Assembly (NCBI RefSeq): GCF_030908385.1
Contig: NZ_CP133091.1
Span: forward strand, 2,909,501-2,973,500
Source of the DNA: Mangrovimonas sp. YM274
Lineage (GTDB): Bacteria > Bacteroidota > Bacteroidia > Flavobacteriales > Flavobacteriaceae
DNA length: 64,000 nucleotides
Reading direction: 5' to 3'
The notes below the pieces were generated by a model. That model was not told the DNA's origin, searched no databases, and saw only the letters and a program-made list of their open reading frames with translations. Below are positions 17,688-27,005 of the stretch, piece by piece. How positions within the stretch are numbered: position 1 is the first letter of the stretch; the number at the start of each line of letters is the position of its first letter. Position numbers and translations under genes: made by a program.

Positions 17688-18140
17688 TTATAAAGTTACG
17701 GCTTCTCCACCTGCAGCTTCAATTGCAGCTTTTGCTGAAGCAGTAAATTTATGAGCAGATACTTTTAGTTTAGATTTCAATTCTCCACGACCTAGGATTT
17801 TCACCAAATCGTTTTTACCAGCCAAACGTAGTTCAACCAATGTATTAAAATCAACAGTATCCTTCACTTTATTGTCATCAACCAACTGTTGTAATGTATC
17901 CAAGTTAACACCTTGGTACTCTACACGGTTAATATTAGTAAACCCAAATTTAGGTACGCGTCTTTGAAGTGGCATCTGCCCACCTTCAAAACCAACTTTC
18001 TTAGAATATCCAGAGCGAGACTTAGCTCCTTTGTGTCCACGTGTAGCGGTACCACCTTTACCAGAACCTTGTCCTCTACCTACTCTCTTACCTTGATTTT
18101 TAACTGAGCCTTCAGCTGGTTTTAAATTACTTAAGTCCAT
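17688..18140 (-). CDS. rplO: 50S ribosomal protein L15
   Basis: A 150-residue late-assembly 50S protein. The long Gly/Arg-rich N-terminal arm that threads into 23S rRNA is clear (KRVGRGQGSGKGGTATRG, then HKGAKSRSG). The globular C-terminal domain with VKILGRGELKSKLKV and AKAAIEAAGG follows. It ends 13 bases before secY starts. Confidence 0.98.
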   Translation of the reverse strand: MDLSNLKPAEGSVKNQGKRVGRGQGSGKGGTATRGHKGAKSRSGYSKKVGFEGGQMPLQRRVPKFGFTNINRVEYQGVNLDTLQQLVDDNKVKDTVDFNTLVELRLAGKNDLVKILGRGELKSKLKVSAHKFTASAKAAIEAAGGEAVTL

Positions 18141-18152
18141 TTCTATGCTGTA

Positions 18153-18335
18153 TTATTTTGTTTCTTCAACAGAAACTAAATGTTTAACTTTATTCACCAT
18201 ACCAACGATGTTTGGAGTGGCATCATGTTCAACAACCTGACCGATTTTTTTCAAACCTAAAGCTTCCAAAGTTCTTTTTTGGTTTTGCGTACGGTTGATT
18301 GCGCTTTTTACTTTTGTTACTCTAATTTTAGCCAT
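18153..18335 (-). CDS. rpmD: 50S ribosomal protein L30
   Basis: A 60-residue L30 of the short bacterial type. It starts MAKIRVTKVKSAI and has LGLKKIGQ and NIVGMVNKVKHLV, matching the family in order and spacing. It contacts 5S and 23S rRNA near the central protuberance. Located between rpsE and rplO. Confidence 0.97.
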   Translation of the reverse strand: MAKIRVTKVKSAINRTQNQKRTLEALGLKKIGQVVEHDATPNIVGMVNKVKHLVSVEETK

Positions 18336-18346
18336 CGTCCTATAAA

Positions 18347-18871
18347 TTAACCGTTAAATACTTTTTCAAGAGAAATTCCTCTATCCCTAGCTACAGATTC
18401 TGCGCTTCTCAATTGTAACAAAGCATCAAAAGTCGCCTTTACAACGTTGTGTGGGTTAGATGATCCTTGAGATTTAGACAATACATCATGTACTCCAACT
18501 GCTTCCAAAACTGTTCTCACAGCTCCACCAGCAATTACCCCGGTACCAGGAGCTGCAGGAATAATATTTACTCTAGCACCACCATATTTACCTTTTTGTT
18601 CGTGAGGTAAAGTTCCTTTGATGATTGGAATTTTCACCAAGTTCTTCTTAGCATCTTCTACAGCTTTAGCGATAGCAGTTGCAACATCTTTAGACTTCCC
18701 TAAACCGTGTCCTACTACACCAGCTTCATCTCCAACTACTACGATAGCTGAAAAACCGAATGCTCTACCTCCTTTTGTTACTTTAGTAACCCTTTGTACA
18801 CCAACTAAACGATCTTTAAGATCTAATCCACCTGGTTTTACCAATTCTGCGTTTTTATATTTTTGATACAT
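18347..18871 (-). CDS. rpsE: 30S ribosomal protein S5
   Basis: A 174-residue S5 protein acting in decoding accuracy and mRNA helicase activity at the entry channel. The double-stranded-RNA-binding-like N-terminal domain contains [18 protein letters not shown] and [11 protein letters not shown]. The C-terminal domain has [13 protein letters not shown] and [19 protein letters not shown]. Complete and of normal length. Confidence 0.98.
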   Translation of the reverse strand: MYQKYKNAELVKPGGLDLKDRLVGVQRVTKVTKGGRAFGFSAIVVVGDEAGVVGHGLGKSKDVATAIAKAVEDAKKNLVKIPIIKGTLPHEQKGKYGGARVNIIPAAPGTGVIAGGAVRTVLEAVGVHDVLSKSQGSSNPHNVVKATFDALLQLRSAESVARDRGISLEKVFNG

Positions 18872-18877
18872 AATTTC

Positions 18878-19234
18878 TTAGAATTTTAGTCCTGCTTCTC
18901 TAGCACCTTCTGCCAATGATTTAACTCTTCCGTGATATTTATATCCTCCTCTATCAAAAGAAATAGTATCAACACCTGCCTTTAGAGCTTTCTCTGCGAT
19001 TGCTTTACCTACCAAGGCAGCAATTTCAGTTTTGTTCCCTGTTGCAGAGCTAATGTCTTTATCTCTTGAAGATGCAGAACTGATAGTTGTACCAGTTACA
19101 TCGTTTATAAGTTGAGCATAAATTTCTTTATTGCTTCTATATACAGCCAATCTTGGTCTAGCTTCAGTTCCTGAAACTATTTTACGGATTCTGCTTTTTA
19201 TTCTTAGTCTTCTCTGATTCTTTGTCAATGCCAT
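18878..19234 (-). CDS. rplR: 50S ribosomal protein L18
   Basis: A 118-residue 5S rRNA-binding protein. It shows the basic N-terminus [16 protein letters not shown], the strand [18 protein letters not shown], and the ending [20 protein letters not shown]. With L5 (rplE, upstream in the same run) it anchors 5S rRNA in the central protuberance. Six bases separate it from rpsE. Confidence 0.98.
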   Translation of the reverse strand: MALTKNQRRLRIKSRIRKIVSGTEARPRLAVYRSNKEIYAQLINDVTGTTISSASSRDKDISSATGNKTEIAALVGKAIAEKALKAGVDTISFDRGGYKYHGRVKSLAEGAREAGLKF

Positions 19235-19244
19235 AACTTAACTA

Positions 19245-19787
19245 TTAAGCTGATTTACCTGCTTTTCTTCTTAATTCTTCACCAACAAACTTGATACCTT
19301 TTCCTTTGTAAGGCTCTGGTTTTCTGAAACTACGGATCTTCGCAGCTACTTGTCCTACCAACTGTTTGTCGTGAGAGGTTAATTTAACGATTGGATTCTT
19401 TCCTTTTTCAGATACGGTCTCAACTTTAACTTCAGGAGCTAAATCTAATATAATATTATGAGAAAAACCTAATGCTAAATCCAATTTTTGTCCTTGGTTT
19501 GATGCTCTATAACCAACACCTACCAACTCTAGTTCTTTGGTCCATCCTTCAGATACACCCTTAATCATATTGTTAATCAAGGCTCTATAAAGTCCGTGCT
19601 TTGCTCTTACGTCCTTTTTATCTGAAGCACGCTCAACTAAAACGTTTCCTTCTTCTACTTTAATTTCTACACCAGAAAATTCTTGAGTTAATTCACCTAA
19701 TTTACCTTTTACAGTAATTACATTGTCTTTAACTTCAACTGTAACTCCTCCTGGGATAGCCACTGGGTTTTTACCTATTCTTGACAT
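19245..19787 (-). CDS. rplF: 50S ribosomal protein L6
   Basis: A 180-residue two-domain protein near the GTPase-associated site of the 50S subunit. The start MSRIGKNPVAIP and the C-terminal RKPEPYKGKGIKFVGEELRRKAGKSA are strongly conserved signatures. Both repeats of the L6 fold are present. It lies between rpsH and rplR. Confidence 0.98.
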   Translation of the reverse strand: MSRIGKNPVAIPGGVTVEVKDNVITVKGKLGELTQEFSGVEIKVEEGNVLVERASDKKDVRAKHGLYRALINNMIKGVSEGWTKELELVGVGYRASNQGQKLDLALGFSHNIILDLAPEVKVETVSEKGKNPIVKLTSHDKQLVGQVAAKIRSFRKPEPYKGKGIKFVGEELRRKAGKSA

Positions 19788-19806
19788 GTCTTTTCTGTTT
19801 TATAAA

Positions 19807-20205
19807 TTAGTAAACGTAACACAATAATTCTCCACCAACGTTTTGTTTTTGCGCTTGCTTTCCTGTTAACACCCCATGAGATGTGGATACAATTGCAATT
19901 CCAAGACCGTTAAGGATTCTTGGCATTTCATTGGAACTTGCATATTTACGTAAACCTGGTTTACTGATTCTTTGAATCTTCTTGATTACAGGCTCTTTTG
20001 TTTCTTTATTGTACTTAAGAGCTATTTTAATAGTCCCTTGTACTGAAGAGTCATCGAACTTGTAACTTAAAATATATCCTTGGTCGAATAATATTTTAGT
20101 AATTTCTTTTTTCAGATTGGATGCTGGAATCTCAACCACTCTGTGGTTGGCTTTCACGGCATTTCTAATTCTTGTTAGATAATCTGCGATAGGATCTGTA
20201 TACAT
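19807..20205 (-). CDS. rpsH: 30S ribosomal protein S8
   Basis: A 132-residue primary 16S rRNA-binding protein. It begins MYTDPIADYLTRIRNA and has the conserved C-terminal ISTSHGVLTGKQAQKQNVGGELLCYVY region that binds helix 21. In E. coli S8 represses the spc operon by binding mRNA. Here a GC-rich 10-base-pair hairpin sits just upstream of its start (20230-20254), in an unusually long 74-base spacer. Confidence 0.98.
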   Translation of the reverse strand: MYTDPIADYLTRIRNAVKANHRVVEIPASNLKKEITKILFDQGYILSYKFDDSSVQGTIKIALKYNKETKEPVIKKIQRISKPGLRKYASSNEMPRILNGLGIAIVSTSHGVLTGKQAQKQNVGGELLCYVY

Positions 20206-20229
20206 GTATATTAATTTTCGGTTTTGGTT

Positions 20230-20254
20230 TTCGGAGCCGCAATTCGGCTCCGAA
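20230..20254 (-). promoter_or_regulatory. GC-rich hairpin in the rpsN-rpsH spacer
   Basis: TTCGGAGCCG (20230-20239) and CGGCTCCGAA (20245-20254) are exact inverted repeats around a five-base loop. No U tract follows on the minus transcript (it reads AACCAAAACC), so it is not a standard terminator. It ends 25 bases before the rpsH ATG. Confidence 0.6.
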
Positions 20255-20279
20255 CTTCAAACCAGTTTATAATTATTTT

Positions 20280-20549
20280 TTACCAGCTAGCTTTTTTCAC
20301 TCCTGGAATAAGTCCTTTATTTGCCATCTCACGTAACATTACACGTGAAATTCCAAATGTACGAACATACCCTTTTGGTCTTCCTGTAAGTTTACATCTG
20401 TTGTGCATACGTACTGGAGAAGCATTTTTAGGTAACTTTTGTAATGCTTCGTAATCGCCAGCTTCTTTTAAAGCTTTACGTTTTTCAGCATATTTAGCTA
20501 CTGTTTTTGCTCTTTTTACCTCACGGGCTTTCATTGATTCTTTAGCCAT
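20280..20549 (-). CDS. rpsN: 30S ribosomal protein S14, zinc-free long form
   Basis: An 89-residue S14. The signature region [27 protein letters not shown] is present, but the CxxC...CxxC zinc ribbon of the short form is missing, leaving one Cys. It is therefore the zinc-independent type and longer than the 61-residue zinc form. It helps build the 30S head beside S3 and S10. It starts three bases after rplE ends. Confidence 0.97.
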   Translation of the reverse strand: MAKESMKAREVKRAKTVAKYAEKRKALKEAGDYEALQKLPKNASPVRMHNRCKLTGRPKGYVRTFGISRVMLREMANKGLIPGVKKASW

Positions 20550-20552
20550 ATC

Positions 20553-21104
20553 TTAATTCTTTTGAAAAGGTAATCCTAATTCAGTTAATAACGAATGTGC
20601 TTCCTTATCAGTCTCTGCAGACGTTACAAAGGTAATGTCCATTCCTGATATTTTGTTGATTTTGTCAATATCAATTTCTGGGAAAATGATTTGCTCGGTA
20701 ATACCTAAGTTGTAATTACCTCTACCATCAAATCCAGTAGCTTTGATACCACCAAAATCTCTTACACGTGGTAAAGCCGAAGTAATCAAACGATCTAAGA
20801 ATTCGTACATTCTCTCTCCTCTCAAGGTTACACGGGCTCCAATTGGCATTCCCTTACGTAATTTGAAAGATGCTACGTCTTTTTTAGAAAGGGTAGCTAC
20901 AGCCTTTTGTCCAGAGATCTTAGTTAATTCTTCAACTGCATGATCGATTAATTTCTTGTCAGCAACAGCAGCTCCAACTCCTCTAGATAAGATGATCTTT
21001 TCTAGTTTAGGAACCTGCATTACGTTTTGATAACCGAATTCTTCTGTAAGAGCTGAAACGATTCTGTCTCTGTACTCTTGTTTTAATCTTGGAGTATAAG
21101 TCAT
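20553..21104 (-). CDS. rplE: 50S ribosomal protein L5
   Basis: A 183-residue 5S rRNA-binding protein of the central protuberance that touches P-site tRNA. Conserved parts are [16 protein letters not shown], the loop with [24 protein letters not shown] and the C-terminal [20 protein letters not shown]. Normal length. It is five bases from rplX. Confidence 0.98.
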   Translation of the reverse strand: MTYTPRLKQEYRDRIVSALTEEFGYQNVMQVPKLEKIILSRGVGAAVADKKLIDHAVEELTKISGQKAVATLSKKDVASFKLRKGMPIGARVTLRGERMYEFLDRLITSALPRVRDFGGIKATGFDGRGNYNLGITEQIIFPEIDIDKINKISGMDITFVTSAETDKEAHSLLTELGLPFQKN

Positions 21105-21109
21105 AACTA

Positions 21110-21421
21110 CTATATTACTTCATTAGATTTTTTGGCAAATCTTACTTTTTTATCACCTTCCATTTTGTACCCAACTCTAGTAGTTTCTCCTTTAGAATTT
21201 ACCAAAGATAAATTTGAGATGTGGATTGGTGCTTCTTTCTCTACGATACCACCTTGAGGATTTTGTGCGCTTGGCTTAGTGTGCTTCTTCACAATGTTTA
21301 CTCCTTCTACGATGGCCTTGTTCTTATCTACAAATACTTTAAGTACTTTACCTTCTGATCCTTTATTGTCTCCGGCAATTACTTTTACGGTATCTCCTGA
21401 TTTTATTTTAAGCTTTGTCAT
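21110..21421 (-). CDS. rplX: 50S ribosomal protein L24
   Basis: A 103-residue KOW-domain protein that starts 50S assembly at the 5' end of 23S rRNA. The KOW motif is [20 protein letters not shown] at the N-terminus. [13 protein letters not shown] and the ending [18 protein letters not shown] follow. It lies between rplN and rplE. Confidence 0.97.
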   Translation of the reverse strand: MTKLKIKSGDTVKVIAGDNKGSEGKVLKVFVDKNKAIVEGVNIVKKHTKPSAQNPQGGIVEKEAPIHISNLSLVNSKGETTRVGYKMEGDKKVRFAKKSNEVI

Positions 21422-21434
21422 CTTGGTTTAGTCA

Positions 21435-21803
21435 TTAAAGCACTTCAGGTGCCAATGATACAATTTTCATGAATTGTTTATCACGAAGTTCTCTAGCAAC
21501 AGGTCCAAATACACGTGTACCTCTCATCTCACCTTGAGCATTTAAAAGTACACAAGCGTTGTCATCGAATCTAATATAAGATCCATCTGGGCGTCTTACT
21601 TCTTTTACGGTACGTACAACCACGGCAGTAGAAACTGCACCTTTTTTTACGTTTCCGTTAGGAGTTGCATCTTTTACAGAAACAACAATTTTATCTCCAA
21701 TAGAAGCATATCTCTTTTTAGTACCACCTAGAACACGTATTGTCAATACTTCCTTTGCTCCAGTGTTATCGGCTACTTTTAATCTTGATTCTTGTTGTAC
21801 CAT
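21435..21803 (-). CDS. rplN: 50S ribosomal protein L14
   Basis: A 122-residue protein at the subunit interface and the docking target of the silencing factor RsfS, whose gene is at 334-705. It starts [18 protein letters not shown] and shows [12 protein letters not shown], the [10 protein letters not shown] strand, and the conserved [13 protein letters not shown] near the C-terminus. Canonical length. Confidence 0.98.
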   Translation of the reverse strand: MVQQESRLKVADNTGAKEVLTIRVLGGTKKRYASIGDKIVVSVKDATPNGNVKKGAVSTAVVVRTVKEVRRPDGSYIRFDDNACVLLNAQGEMRGTRVFGPVARELRDKQFMKIVSLAPEVL

Positions 21804-21805
21804 AA

Positions 21806-22063
21806 TTACTTCGCTCTTTCAATTATTTCTACTAATCTCCAACATTTAGATTTACTCATAGGTCGTGTTTCCATGATCCTTACAGTATCTCCAATGTTAC
21901 AGTCGTTTGTTTCATCGTGTGCAACGTATTTTTTCGTTTTCAACACGAATTTTCCATACATAGGGTGTTTTACTTTCTTAACCTCAGAAACCACAATGGA
22001 CTTCTGCATTTTGTTACTTGTAACAACTCCTATACGTTCTTTTCTTAAGTTTCTTTTTTCCAT
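21806..22063 (-). CDS. rpsQ: 30S ribosomal protein S17
   Basis: An 85-residue OB-fold 16S-binding protein. It has [19 protein letters not shown], the strand [19 protein letters not shown], and the family-typical [16 protein letters not shown], with WRLVEII at the end. It is two bases from rplN. Confidence 0.97.
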   Translation of the reverse strand: MEKRNLRKERIGVVTSNKMQKSIVVSEVKKVKHPMYGKFVLKTKKYVAHDETNDCNIGDTVRIMETRPMSKSKCWRLVEIIERAK

Positions 22064-22080
22064 CTTTCAGCAGAATACAG

Positions 22081-22272
22081 TTATTGTAGTTCTCTTTTAG
22101 TTAATTCAGTCTCAATTCTTGCTATTGAACGTCTTACAGAACGCAATTGAATTGGATTTTCTAAAGGAGATATTGCATGAGCCATTTTCAGGTCTGCATA
22201 ACTCTTTTTGGTCATACCAAGTTGTTCTTGTAACTCGGCTGTAGATAGCTGTTTAATTTCTGATTGCTTCAT
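22081..22272 (-). CDS. rpmC: 50S ribosomal protein L29
   Basis: A 63-residue two-helix protein at the peptide exit tunnel rim, where it helps form the docking platform for SRP and trigger factor. It starts MKQSEIKQLSTAELQEQL and has the conserved NPIQLRSVRRSIARIETEL. Normal size and position between rplP and rpsQ. Confidence 0.97.
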   Translation of the reverse strand: MKQSEIKQLSTAELQEQLGMTKKSYADLKMAHAISPLENPIQLRSVRRSIARIETELTKRELQ

Positions 22273-22285
22273 AATACATTCATTC

Positions 22286-22711
22286 TTATTGAGCTTCGTC
22301 GTAGTCTCGAGCTATAATAAACTTAGTTTTAACTGGAAGTTTTTGAGCAGCCAAACGCAAAGCTTCTTTTGCGATTTCTAATGGCACACCTGTAACTTCA
22401 AATAATACTCTACCTGGTTTAACAACAGCAGCCCAGTACTCAACAGCACCTTTACCTTTACCCATACGTACTTCAAGAGGTTTCTTTGTGATAGGCTTGT
22501 CTGGAAAAATTTTAATCCAAAGTTGCCCTTCTCTTTTCATATAACGAGTTGCAGCAATACGAGCAGCTTCGATTTGACGCGCAGTAATAAATTGAGAGTC
22601 AAGTGATTTTATACCAAACATTCCATTTGAAAGTACATGCCCTCTTCCGGCATTTCCTTTCATGCGACCTTTCTGTTGCTTACGAAACTTTGTTTTCTTT
22701 GGTTGTAACAT
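22286..22711 (-). CDS. rplP: 50S ribosomal protein L16
   Basis: A 141-residue protein that positions the A-site tRNA elbow. It shows [19 protein letters not shown], the conserved [20 protein letters not shown], the [19 protein letters not shown] loop, and [14 protein letters not shown]. Standard length, located between rpsC and rpmC. Confidence 0.98.
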   Translation of the reverse strand: MLQPKKTKFRKQQKGRMKGNAGRGHVLSNGMFGIKSLDSQFITARQIEAARIAATRYMKREGQLWIKIFPDKPITKKPLEVRMGKGKGAVEYWAAVVKPGRVLFEVTGVPLEIAKEALRLAAQKLPVKTKFIIARDYDEAQ

Positions 22712-22729
22712 CTTCTTTTACTTTTTAAA

Positions 22730-23443
22730 TTACTTTCTTCGTCGAGATTTGTTATTACCTCCACGTCCTCCTTTTCCTTGCTTTTTGGATAAACCAACTA
22801 GCGGAGAAAGTTCTCTTTTACCATATACCTCACCTTTCATGATCCATACTTTAACTCCCAATCTACCGTAAGTAGTGTGGGCTTCTACCAAAGCATAGTC
22901 AATATCGGCTCTAAATGTAGATAATGGAATACGACCTTCCTTGTAGTGCTCAGAACGTGCCATCTCAGCTCCGTTCAAACGACCACTGATCTGTACTTTA
23001 ATTCCTTCCGCATTCATACGCATCGCAGCCGCGATAGCCATTTTAATTGCACGTCTGTAAGAGATACGGTTCTCTATTTGACGAGCAATACTTGATGCTA
23101 CCAAATATGCGTCAAGTTCTGGTCTCTTTATTTCAAAGATGTTTAATTGAACTTCCTTGTTTGTAATCTTCTTAAGCTCTTCTTTCAACTTGTCTACCTC
23201 TTGACCACCTTTACCGATAATGATACCAGGTCTGGCAGTAGTGATAGTAACGGTTACAAGTTTAAGCGTACGCTCAATGATCACTCTAGACACACTAGCT
23301 TTAGATAAACGAGCGTGAACATATTTTCTAATCTTATCGTCTTCAGCAAGCTTGTCTCCATAGTCATTGCCTCCGTACCAGTTAGACTCCCATCCTCTGA
23401 TGATTCCTAAGCGATTTCCGATTGGATTTGTTTTTTGTCCCAT
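22730..23443 (-). CDS. rpsC: 30S ribosomal protein S3
   Basis: A 237-residue protein lining the mRNA entry tunnel. The KH domain carries [15 protein letters not shown] at about residues 73-87. The C-terminal domain contains [16 protein letters not shown] and [21 protein letters not shown] short basic Gly-rich tail ([15 protein letters not shown]) ends the protein. Normal in all respects. Confidence 0.98.
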   Translation of the reverse strand: MGQKTNPIGNRLGIIRGWESNWYGGNDYGDKLAEDDKIRKYVHARLSKASVSRVIIERTLKLVTVTITTARPGIIIGKGGQEVDKLKEELKKITNKEVQLNIFEIKRPELDAYLVASSIARQIENRISYRRAIKMAIAAAMRMNAEGIKVQISGRLNGAEMARSEHYKEGRIPLSTFRADIDYALVEAHTTYGRLGVKVWIMKGEVYGKRELSPLVGLSKKQGKGGRGGNNKSRRRK

Positions 23444-23452
23444 ATCTCTATC

Positions 23453-23863
23453 TTAGCTTTGTGTATTGTTATTTAATGCTCCAATCACAACTGTTACGTG
23501 GTTAGAACGTTTTCTAATTCTGTGTGCTCGACCTTGAGGAGCTGGACGCAATCTTTTTAACATTGTTCCACCATCTACTCTGATCTCTTTTACAAATAAG
23601 TTAGCTTCTTCGATGTTAGCATCTTCGTTTTTAGCTTGCCAGTTAGCGATTGCTGATAGTACAAGTTTCTCTAAACGACGTGATGCTTCTTTCGAGCTAA
23701 ATCTAAGGATCTGAAGAGCTTTTTCAGCTTTTTGACCTCTTACCAAATCAGCTACTAAACGCATTTTTCTTGGTGAGGTAGGACAGTTGTTCAATTTTGC
23801 AAACGCAATTTGCTTTCTGTCTTCTTTCATAGCCTCTGCCATTTGTTTTTTACGACTTCCCAT
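23453..23863 (-). CDS. rplV: 50S ribosomal protein L22
   Basis: A 136-residue protein whose long loop lines the nascent-chain exit tunnel. The core reads [19 protein letters not shown] and the tunnel loop region has [21 protein letters not shown]. The first 18 residues ([16 protein letters not shown]) are an extension relative to E. coli. The start at 23863 is kept because it lies eight bases after rpsS, the usual spacing in this run. Confidence 0.96.
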   Translation of the reverse strand: MGSRKKQMAEAMKEDRKQIAFAKLNNCPTSPRKMRLVADLVRGQKAEKALQILRFSSKEASRRLEKLVLSAIANWQAKNEDANIEEANLFVKEIRVDGGTMLKRLRPAPQGRAHRIRKRSNHVTVVIGALNNNTQS

Positions 23864-23871
23864 AGCTCTTC

Positions 23872-24150
23872 TTATTTTTTACCTTTATTTTTTGCACCTG
23901 CATGCCCTCTAAAAGAACGTGTTGGTGAAAATTCTCCTAATTTATGACCTACCATGTTTTCTGTTACGTAAACTGGTACAAACTGACGACCGTTGTGCAC
24001 TGCAATAGTTTGTCCTACGAAGTCTGGAGTAATCATAGAAGCTCTAGACCAAGTTTTGATAACTGTCTTCTTGCCAGACTCAACATTTTGTTGAACTTTT
24101 CTATCTAATTTATAATGAACGTAAGGTCCTTTTTTTAATGATCTTGCCAT
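23872..24150 (-). CDS. rpsS: 30S ribosomal protein S19
   Basis: A 92-residue protein of the 30S head that contacts S13 and the A-site finger. It has [15 protein letters not shown] at the start, [16 protein letters not shown], and the signature [19 protein letters not shown] near the end. Length as in E. coli. Confidence 0.98.
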   Translation of the reverse strand: MARSLKKGPYVHYKLDRKVQQNVESGKKTVIKTWSRASMITPDFVGQTIAVHNGRQFVPVYVTENMVGHKLGEFSPTRSFRGHAGAKNKGKK

Positions 24151-24156
24151 GTCCTA

Positions 24157-24984
24157 TTATTTCTTTCTACGTTCTACAATATATTTATTACTCGCTTTTG
24201 TTTTAGAACGGGTTCTGTAACCTTTAGCAGGTAAACCTTTTCTAGAACGTGGGTGTCCTCCAGATGAACGACCTTCACCACCACCCATTGGGTGATCTAC
24301 TGGGTTCATTACAACAGCTCTTGTTCTTGGTCTTCTACCCAACCATCTGCTTCTACCTGCTTTACCAGATACGATCAACTGGTGGTCAGAGTTAGATACG
24401 GCTCCAATAGTAGCCATACAAGTTACAAGTACCAATCTGGTTTCACCTGATGGCAATTTAATGGTAGCAAATTTACCATCTCTCGCCATCAATTGAGCAA
24501 ATGCCCCTGCACTTCTAGCCATAACAGCTCCTTGTCCTGGGTGCAACTCAATGCATGAAATAATAGTTCCTAAAGGTATTTCGCTTAAAGGCATTGCATT
24601 TCCAATCTCTGGAGCTACTCCTGTGGCACCAGATACAACGTTTTGTCCAACCTGTAAACCATTTTGGGCAATGATGTATCTTTTCTCACCATCTTGATAG
24701 TTCAACAATGCGATAAAAGCTGTTCTGTTTGGATCGTATTCGATAGTTTTCACTTCAGCAGGGATTCCCGCTTTGTTTCTTTTGAAATCGATGATACGAT
24801 ACTTCTTTTTGTGACCACCACCAATGTAGCGCATGGTCATTTTTCCTTGACTGTTTCTACCACCAGATCTTTTTTTCGGAGCAAGCAAGCTTTTCTCCGG
24901 CTTATCAGTAGTAATGGCGTCAAATCCATTAACTACTCTAAAACGCTGAGCTGATGTAATCGGTTTTAATTTTCTTACTGACAT
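24157..24984 (-). CDS. rplB: 50S ribosomal protein L2
   Basis: A 275-residue protein essential for peptidyl transfer and subunit association. The OB and SH3-like domains are complete. The C-terminal signature [19 protein letters not shown] includes the conserved His thought to lie near the catalytic centre. The basic end is [19 protein letters not shown]. It follows rplW with a ten-base gap. Confidence 0.98.
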   Translation of the reverse strand: MSVRKLKPITSAQRFRVVNGFDAITTDKPEKSLLAPKKRSGGRNSQGKMTMRYIGGGHKKKYRIIDFKRNKAGIPAEVKTIEYDPNRTAFIALLNYQDGEKRYIIAQNGLQVGQNVVSGATGVAPEIGNAMPLSEIPLGTIISCIELHPGQGAVMARSAGAFAQLMARDGKFATIKLPSGETRLVLVTCMATIGAVSNSDHQLIVSGKAGRSRWLGRRPRTRAVVMNPVDHPMGGGEGRSSGGHPRSRKGLPAKGYRTRSKTKASNKYIVERRKK

Positions 24985-24994
24985 TTTCGTCTAA

Positions 24995-25285
24995 TTACAT
25001 GTTACTGTATAAATCAATTGTCTCACCTTCCGCCAGTTGTACAAATGCCTTTTTGATAGCATTTGTTTTACCATGCTGAATACCTGTTTTTGTATAACGG
25101 GTTCTTCTATCTGGACGGACATTTATAGTACGAACTTTTTCAACAGAAACGCCATAAGCAGCTTCTACTGCTTTTTTAATTTCTACCTTGTTCGCCTTTG
25201 TGCTCACTTCAAAGCTAAAGCAGTTGTTCAACTCACCTTGAGTTGTTGCTTTTTCGGTGATGATAGGTTTAATTAAGATACTCAT
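24995..25285 (-). CDS. rplW: 50S ribosomal protein L23
   Basis: A 96-residue tunnel-rim protein, the main docking point for trigger factor and SRP. The sequence has ILIKPIITEKAT, FEVSTKANKVEIKKAVEAAYG, and the loop with RPDRRTRYTKTGIQHGKT. Located between rplD and rplB, with normal length. Confidence 0.97.
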   Translation of the reverse strand: MSILIKPIITEKATTQGELNNCFSFEVSTKANKVEIKKAVEAAYGVSVEKVRTINVRPDRRTRYTKTGIQHGKTNAIKKAFVQLAEGETIDLYSNM

Positions 25286-25293
25286 GACTTTCC

Positions 25294-25923
25294 TTATTTA
25301 CTTAAATTCGTTTCAATTCCCTCTAGAGCCCCCTCTAAAAGGACTACTTTATTTGCATTCAAAATTTTATAAGTGTTTAATTCTGAAGCAGTTACAACTT
25401 CAGACCCTTTAAAATTGCGCGATGACAAATATACATTATTATTTGACGCTCCCAACACAAACAAAGATTTTTTGTCTTGAATATCAAGGGCTTTCAATAC
25501 CGCTGTGAAGTTCTTGGTTTTTGGAGTGTCAAAATTGAAGTCTTCCAAAACTACGATTGACTTGTCATTTGCCTTAATGCTTAAAGCTGATTTACGAGCC
25601 AAACGCTTAAGGTTTTTGTTCAATTTGATTCCGTAGTTTCTTGGTCTTGGTCCGAACATACGTCCACCACCTTTAAATACTCCAGACTTGATACTTCCCG
25701 CACGAGCTGTACCAGTTCCTTTTTGCTTTTTAAGCTTACGAGTACTTCCAGAAATTTCTGCTCTCTCCTTTGCCTTGTGTGTACCTTGACGTTGGTTAGC
25801 TAAATATTGCTTCACGTCTAAGTATACAGCATGATTGTTAGGCTCTATAGCAAACACATCCTTAGAAAGCTCTGCTTGTCTACCTGTGTCTTTTCCGTTT
25901 ATATCTAAAACTGCTACTTTCAT
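25294..25923 (-). CDS. rplD: 50S ribosomal protein L4
   Basis: A 209-residue protein whose extended loop lines the exit tunnel ([20 protein letters not shown], then [11 protein letters not shown]). The globular domain has [19 protein letters not shown]. Its ATG shares one base with the rplC stop (TAATG). In E. coli L4 also shuts down the S10 operon by attenuation in the leader. Here a terminator-like hairpin lies just upstream of rplC, which makes a comparable circuit thinkable but unproven. Confidence 0.98.
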   Translation of the reverse strand: MKVAVLDINGKDTGRQAELSKDVFAIEPNNHAVYLDVKQYLANQRQGTHKAKERAEISGSTRKLKKQKGTGTARAGSIKSGVFKGGGRMFGPRPRNYGIKLNKNLKRLARKSALSIKANDKSIVVLEDFNFDTPKTKNFTAVLKALDIQDKKSLFVLGASNNNVYLSSRNFKGSEVVTASELNTYKILNANKVVLLEGALEGIETNLSK

Positions 25924-26540
25924 TATTTCTCAATGATTACATAAGAGTTTTTGTGCCCAGGAACACATCCTTTAACAACAAGAAGGTTCTTTTCAGGAAC
26001 TACTTTGTAAACTCTTAAATTTTCAACTTTCACTTTTTCACCGCCCATTCTTCCGGCCATCTTCATTCCTTTGAATACTCTCGCAGGATAAGAAGCTGCA
26101 CCAATAGAACCAGGAGCTCTTAAACGGTTATGTTGACCATGCGTAGCTTGACCAACTCCACCAAAACCATGACGTTTTACAACACCTTGGAATCCTTTTC
26201 CTTTAGATGTACCTGCAATATCCACAAACTCACCTTCAATGAAGTGCTCTACTGTGATTGCATCACCTAATTTGTAATCTCCTTCAAATCCTTGGAATTC
26301 AACGACTTTTTTCTTAACAGAAGTACCAGCTTTTTTGGCGTGACCAAGCTCTGCTTTTGTAGCACTTTTTTCTGTCTTGTCATCGAAACCAAGTTGAAGA
26401 GCATTATACCCGTCAACCTCTTCGGTTCTGACTTGGGTAACGATACATGGTCCAGCTTCGATTACTGTACATGGAATGTTTTTTCCATTTTCATCAAAAA
26501 TGCTGGTCATACCGATCTTTTTTCCTATTAACCCAGACAT
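25923..26540 (-). CDS. rplC: 50S ribosomal protein L3
   Basis: A 205-residue early-assembly 50S protein whose extension reaches the peptidyl transferase centre. It shows [18 protein letters not shown], then [36 protein letters not shown], and the [19 protein letters not shown] segment. It is the first gene after the long 148-base spacer that follows rpsJ. Confidence 0.98.
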   Translation of the reverse strand: MSGLIGKKIGMTSIFDENGKNIPCTVIEAGPCIVTQVRTEEVDGYNALQLGFDDKTEKSATKAELGHAKKAGTSVKKKVVEFQGFEGDYKLGDAITVEHFIEGEFVDIAGTSKGKGFQGVVKRHGFGGVGQATHGQHNRLRAPGSIGAASYPARVFKGMKMAGRMGGEKVKVENLRVYKVVPEKNLLVVKGCVPGHKNSYVIIEK

Positions 26541-26574
26541 ATTTATTAATTATTAAATTGATTACTATTTTATT

Positions 26575-26615
26575 TTAAAAAATTCAGGGTCAAAAATACG
26601 TTTCAACCCTGAATT
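26575..26615 (-). promoter_or_regulatory. terminator-like hairpin in the rpsJ-rplC spacer
   Basis: AATTCAGGGT (26581-26590) and ACCCTGAATT (26606-26615) are exact inverted repeats around a 15-base loop. On the minus transcript the stem is followed directly by a run of six U residues, the hallmark of an intrinsic terminator. A second small repeat, ATCAAG/CTTGAT, lies at 26659-26680. It would be an attenuator, since eighteen or more genes of the same run follow. Confidence 0.6.
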
Positions 26616-26688
26616 GTACTTTTTCCGTTTTTCCTTTGCACGAAGCTCCGGACATGTTATCAAGAACTTAAATCCTTGATGTGCTTAC

Positions 26689-26994
26689 TTACACCTTGAT
26701 CTCTACTTCAACTCCACTTGGCAATTCAAGTTTCATCAAAGCGTCGATTGTTTTAGAAGATGAAGAGTAGATATCCAATAATCTCTTGTAAGAGCTTAAT
26801 TGGAACTGCTCTCTAGACTTCTTGTTTACGTGCGGTGAACGTAATACAGTGAAAATCTTTTTGTGAGTTGGTAATGGAATTGGACCCGTTACCACAGCAC
26901 CGGTACTTTTTACTGTTTTTACAATCTTGTCAGCCGACTTGTCAACCAAATTGTGATCGTAAGACTTTAATTTTATTCTGATTTTTTGACTCAT
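26689..26994 (-). CDS. rpsJ: 30S ribosomal protein S10
   Basis: A 101-residue protein of the 30S head that also serves as NusE in antitermination complexes. It has [39 protein letters not shown], and [17 protein letters not shown]. The gene directly follows fusA (11-base gap), so the str and S10 operons are fused here and tufA is not between them. Confidence 0.98.
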   Translation of the reverse strand: MSQKIRIKLKSYDHNLVDKSADKIVKTVKSTGAVVTGPIPLPTHKKIFTVLRSPHVNKKSREQFQLSSYKRLLDIYSSSSKTIDALMKLELPSGVEVEIKV

Positions 26995-27005
26995 TTTCTT
27001 AAGAT

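Noticed and set aside
26591-26598. TATTTTTG -7 box on the minus strand in the hairpin loop before rplC
   Set aside because: No TTG at 17-23 bases upstream, and the sequence is better explained as the loop of the terminator-like hairpin.
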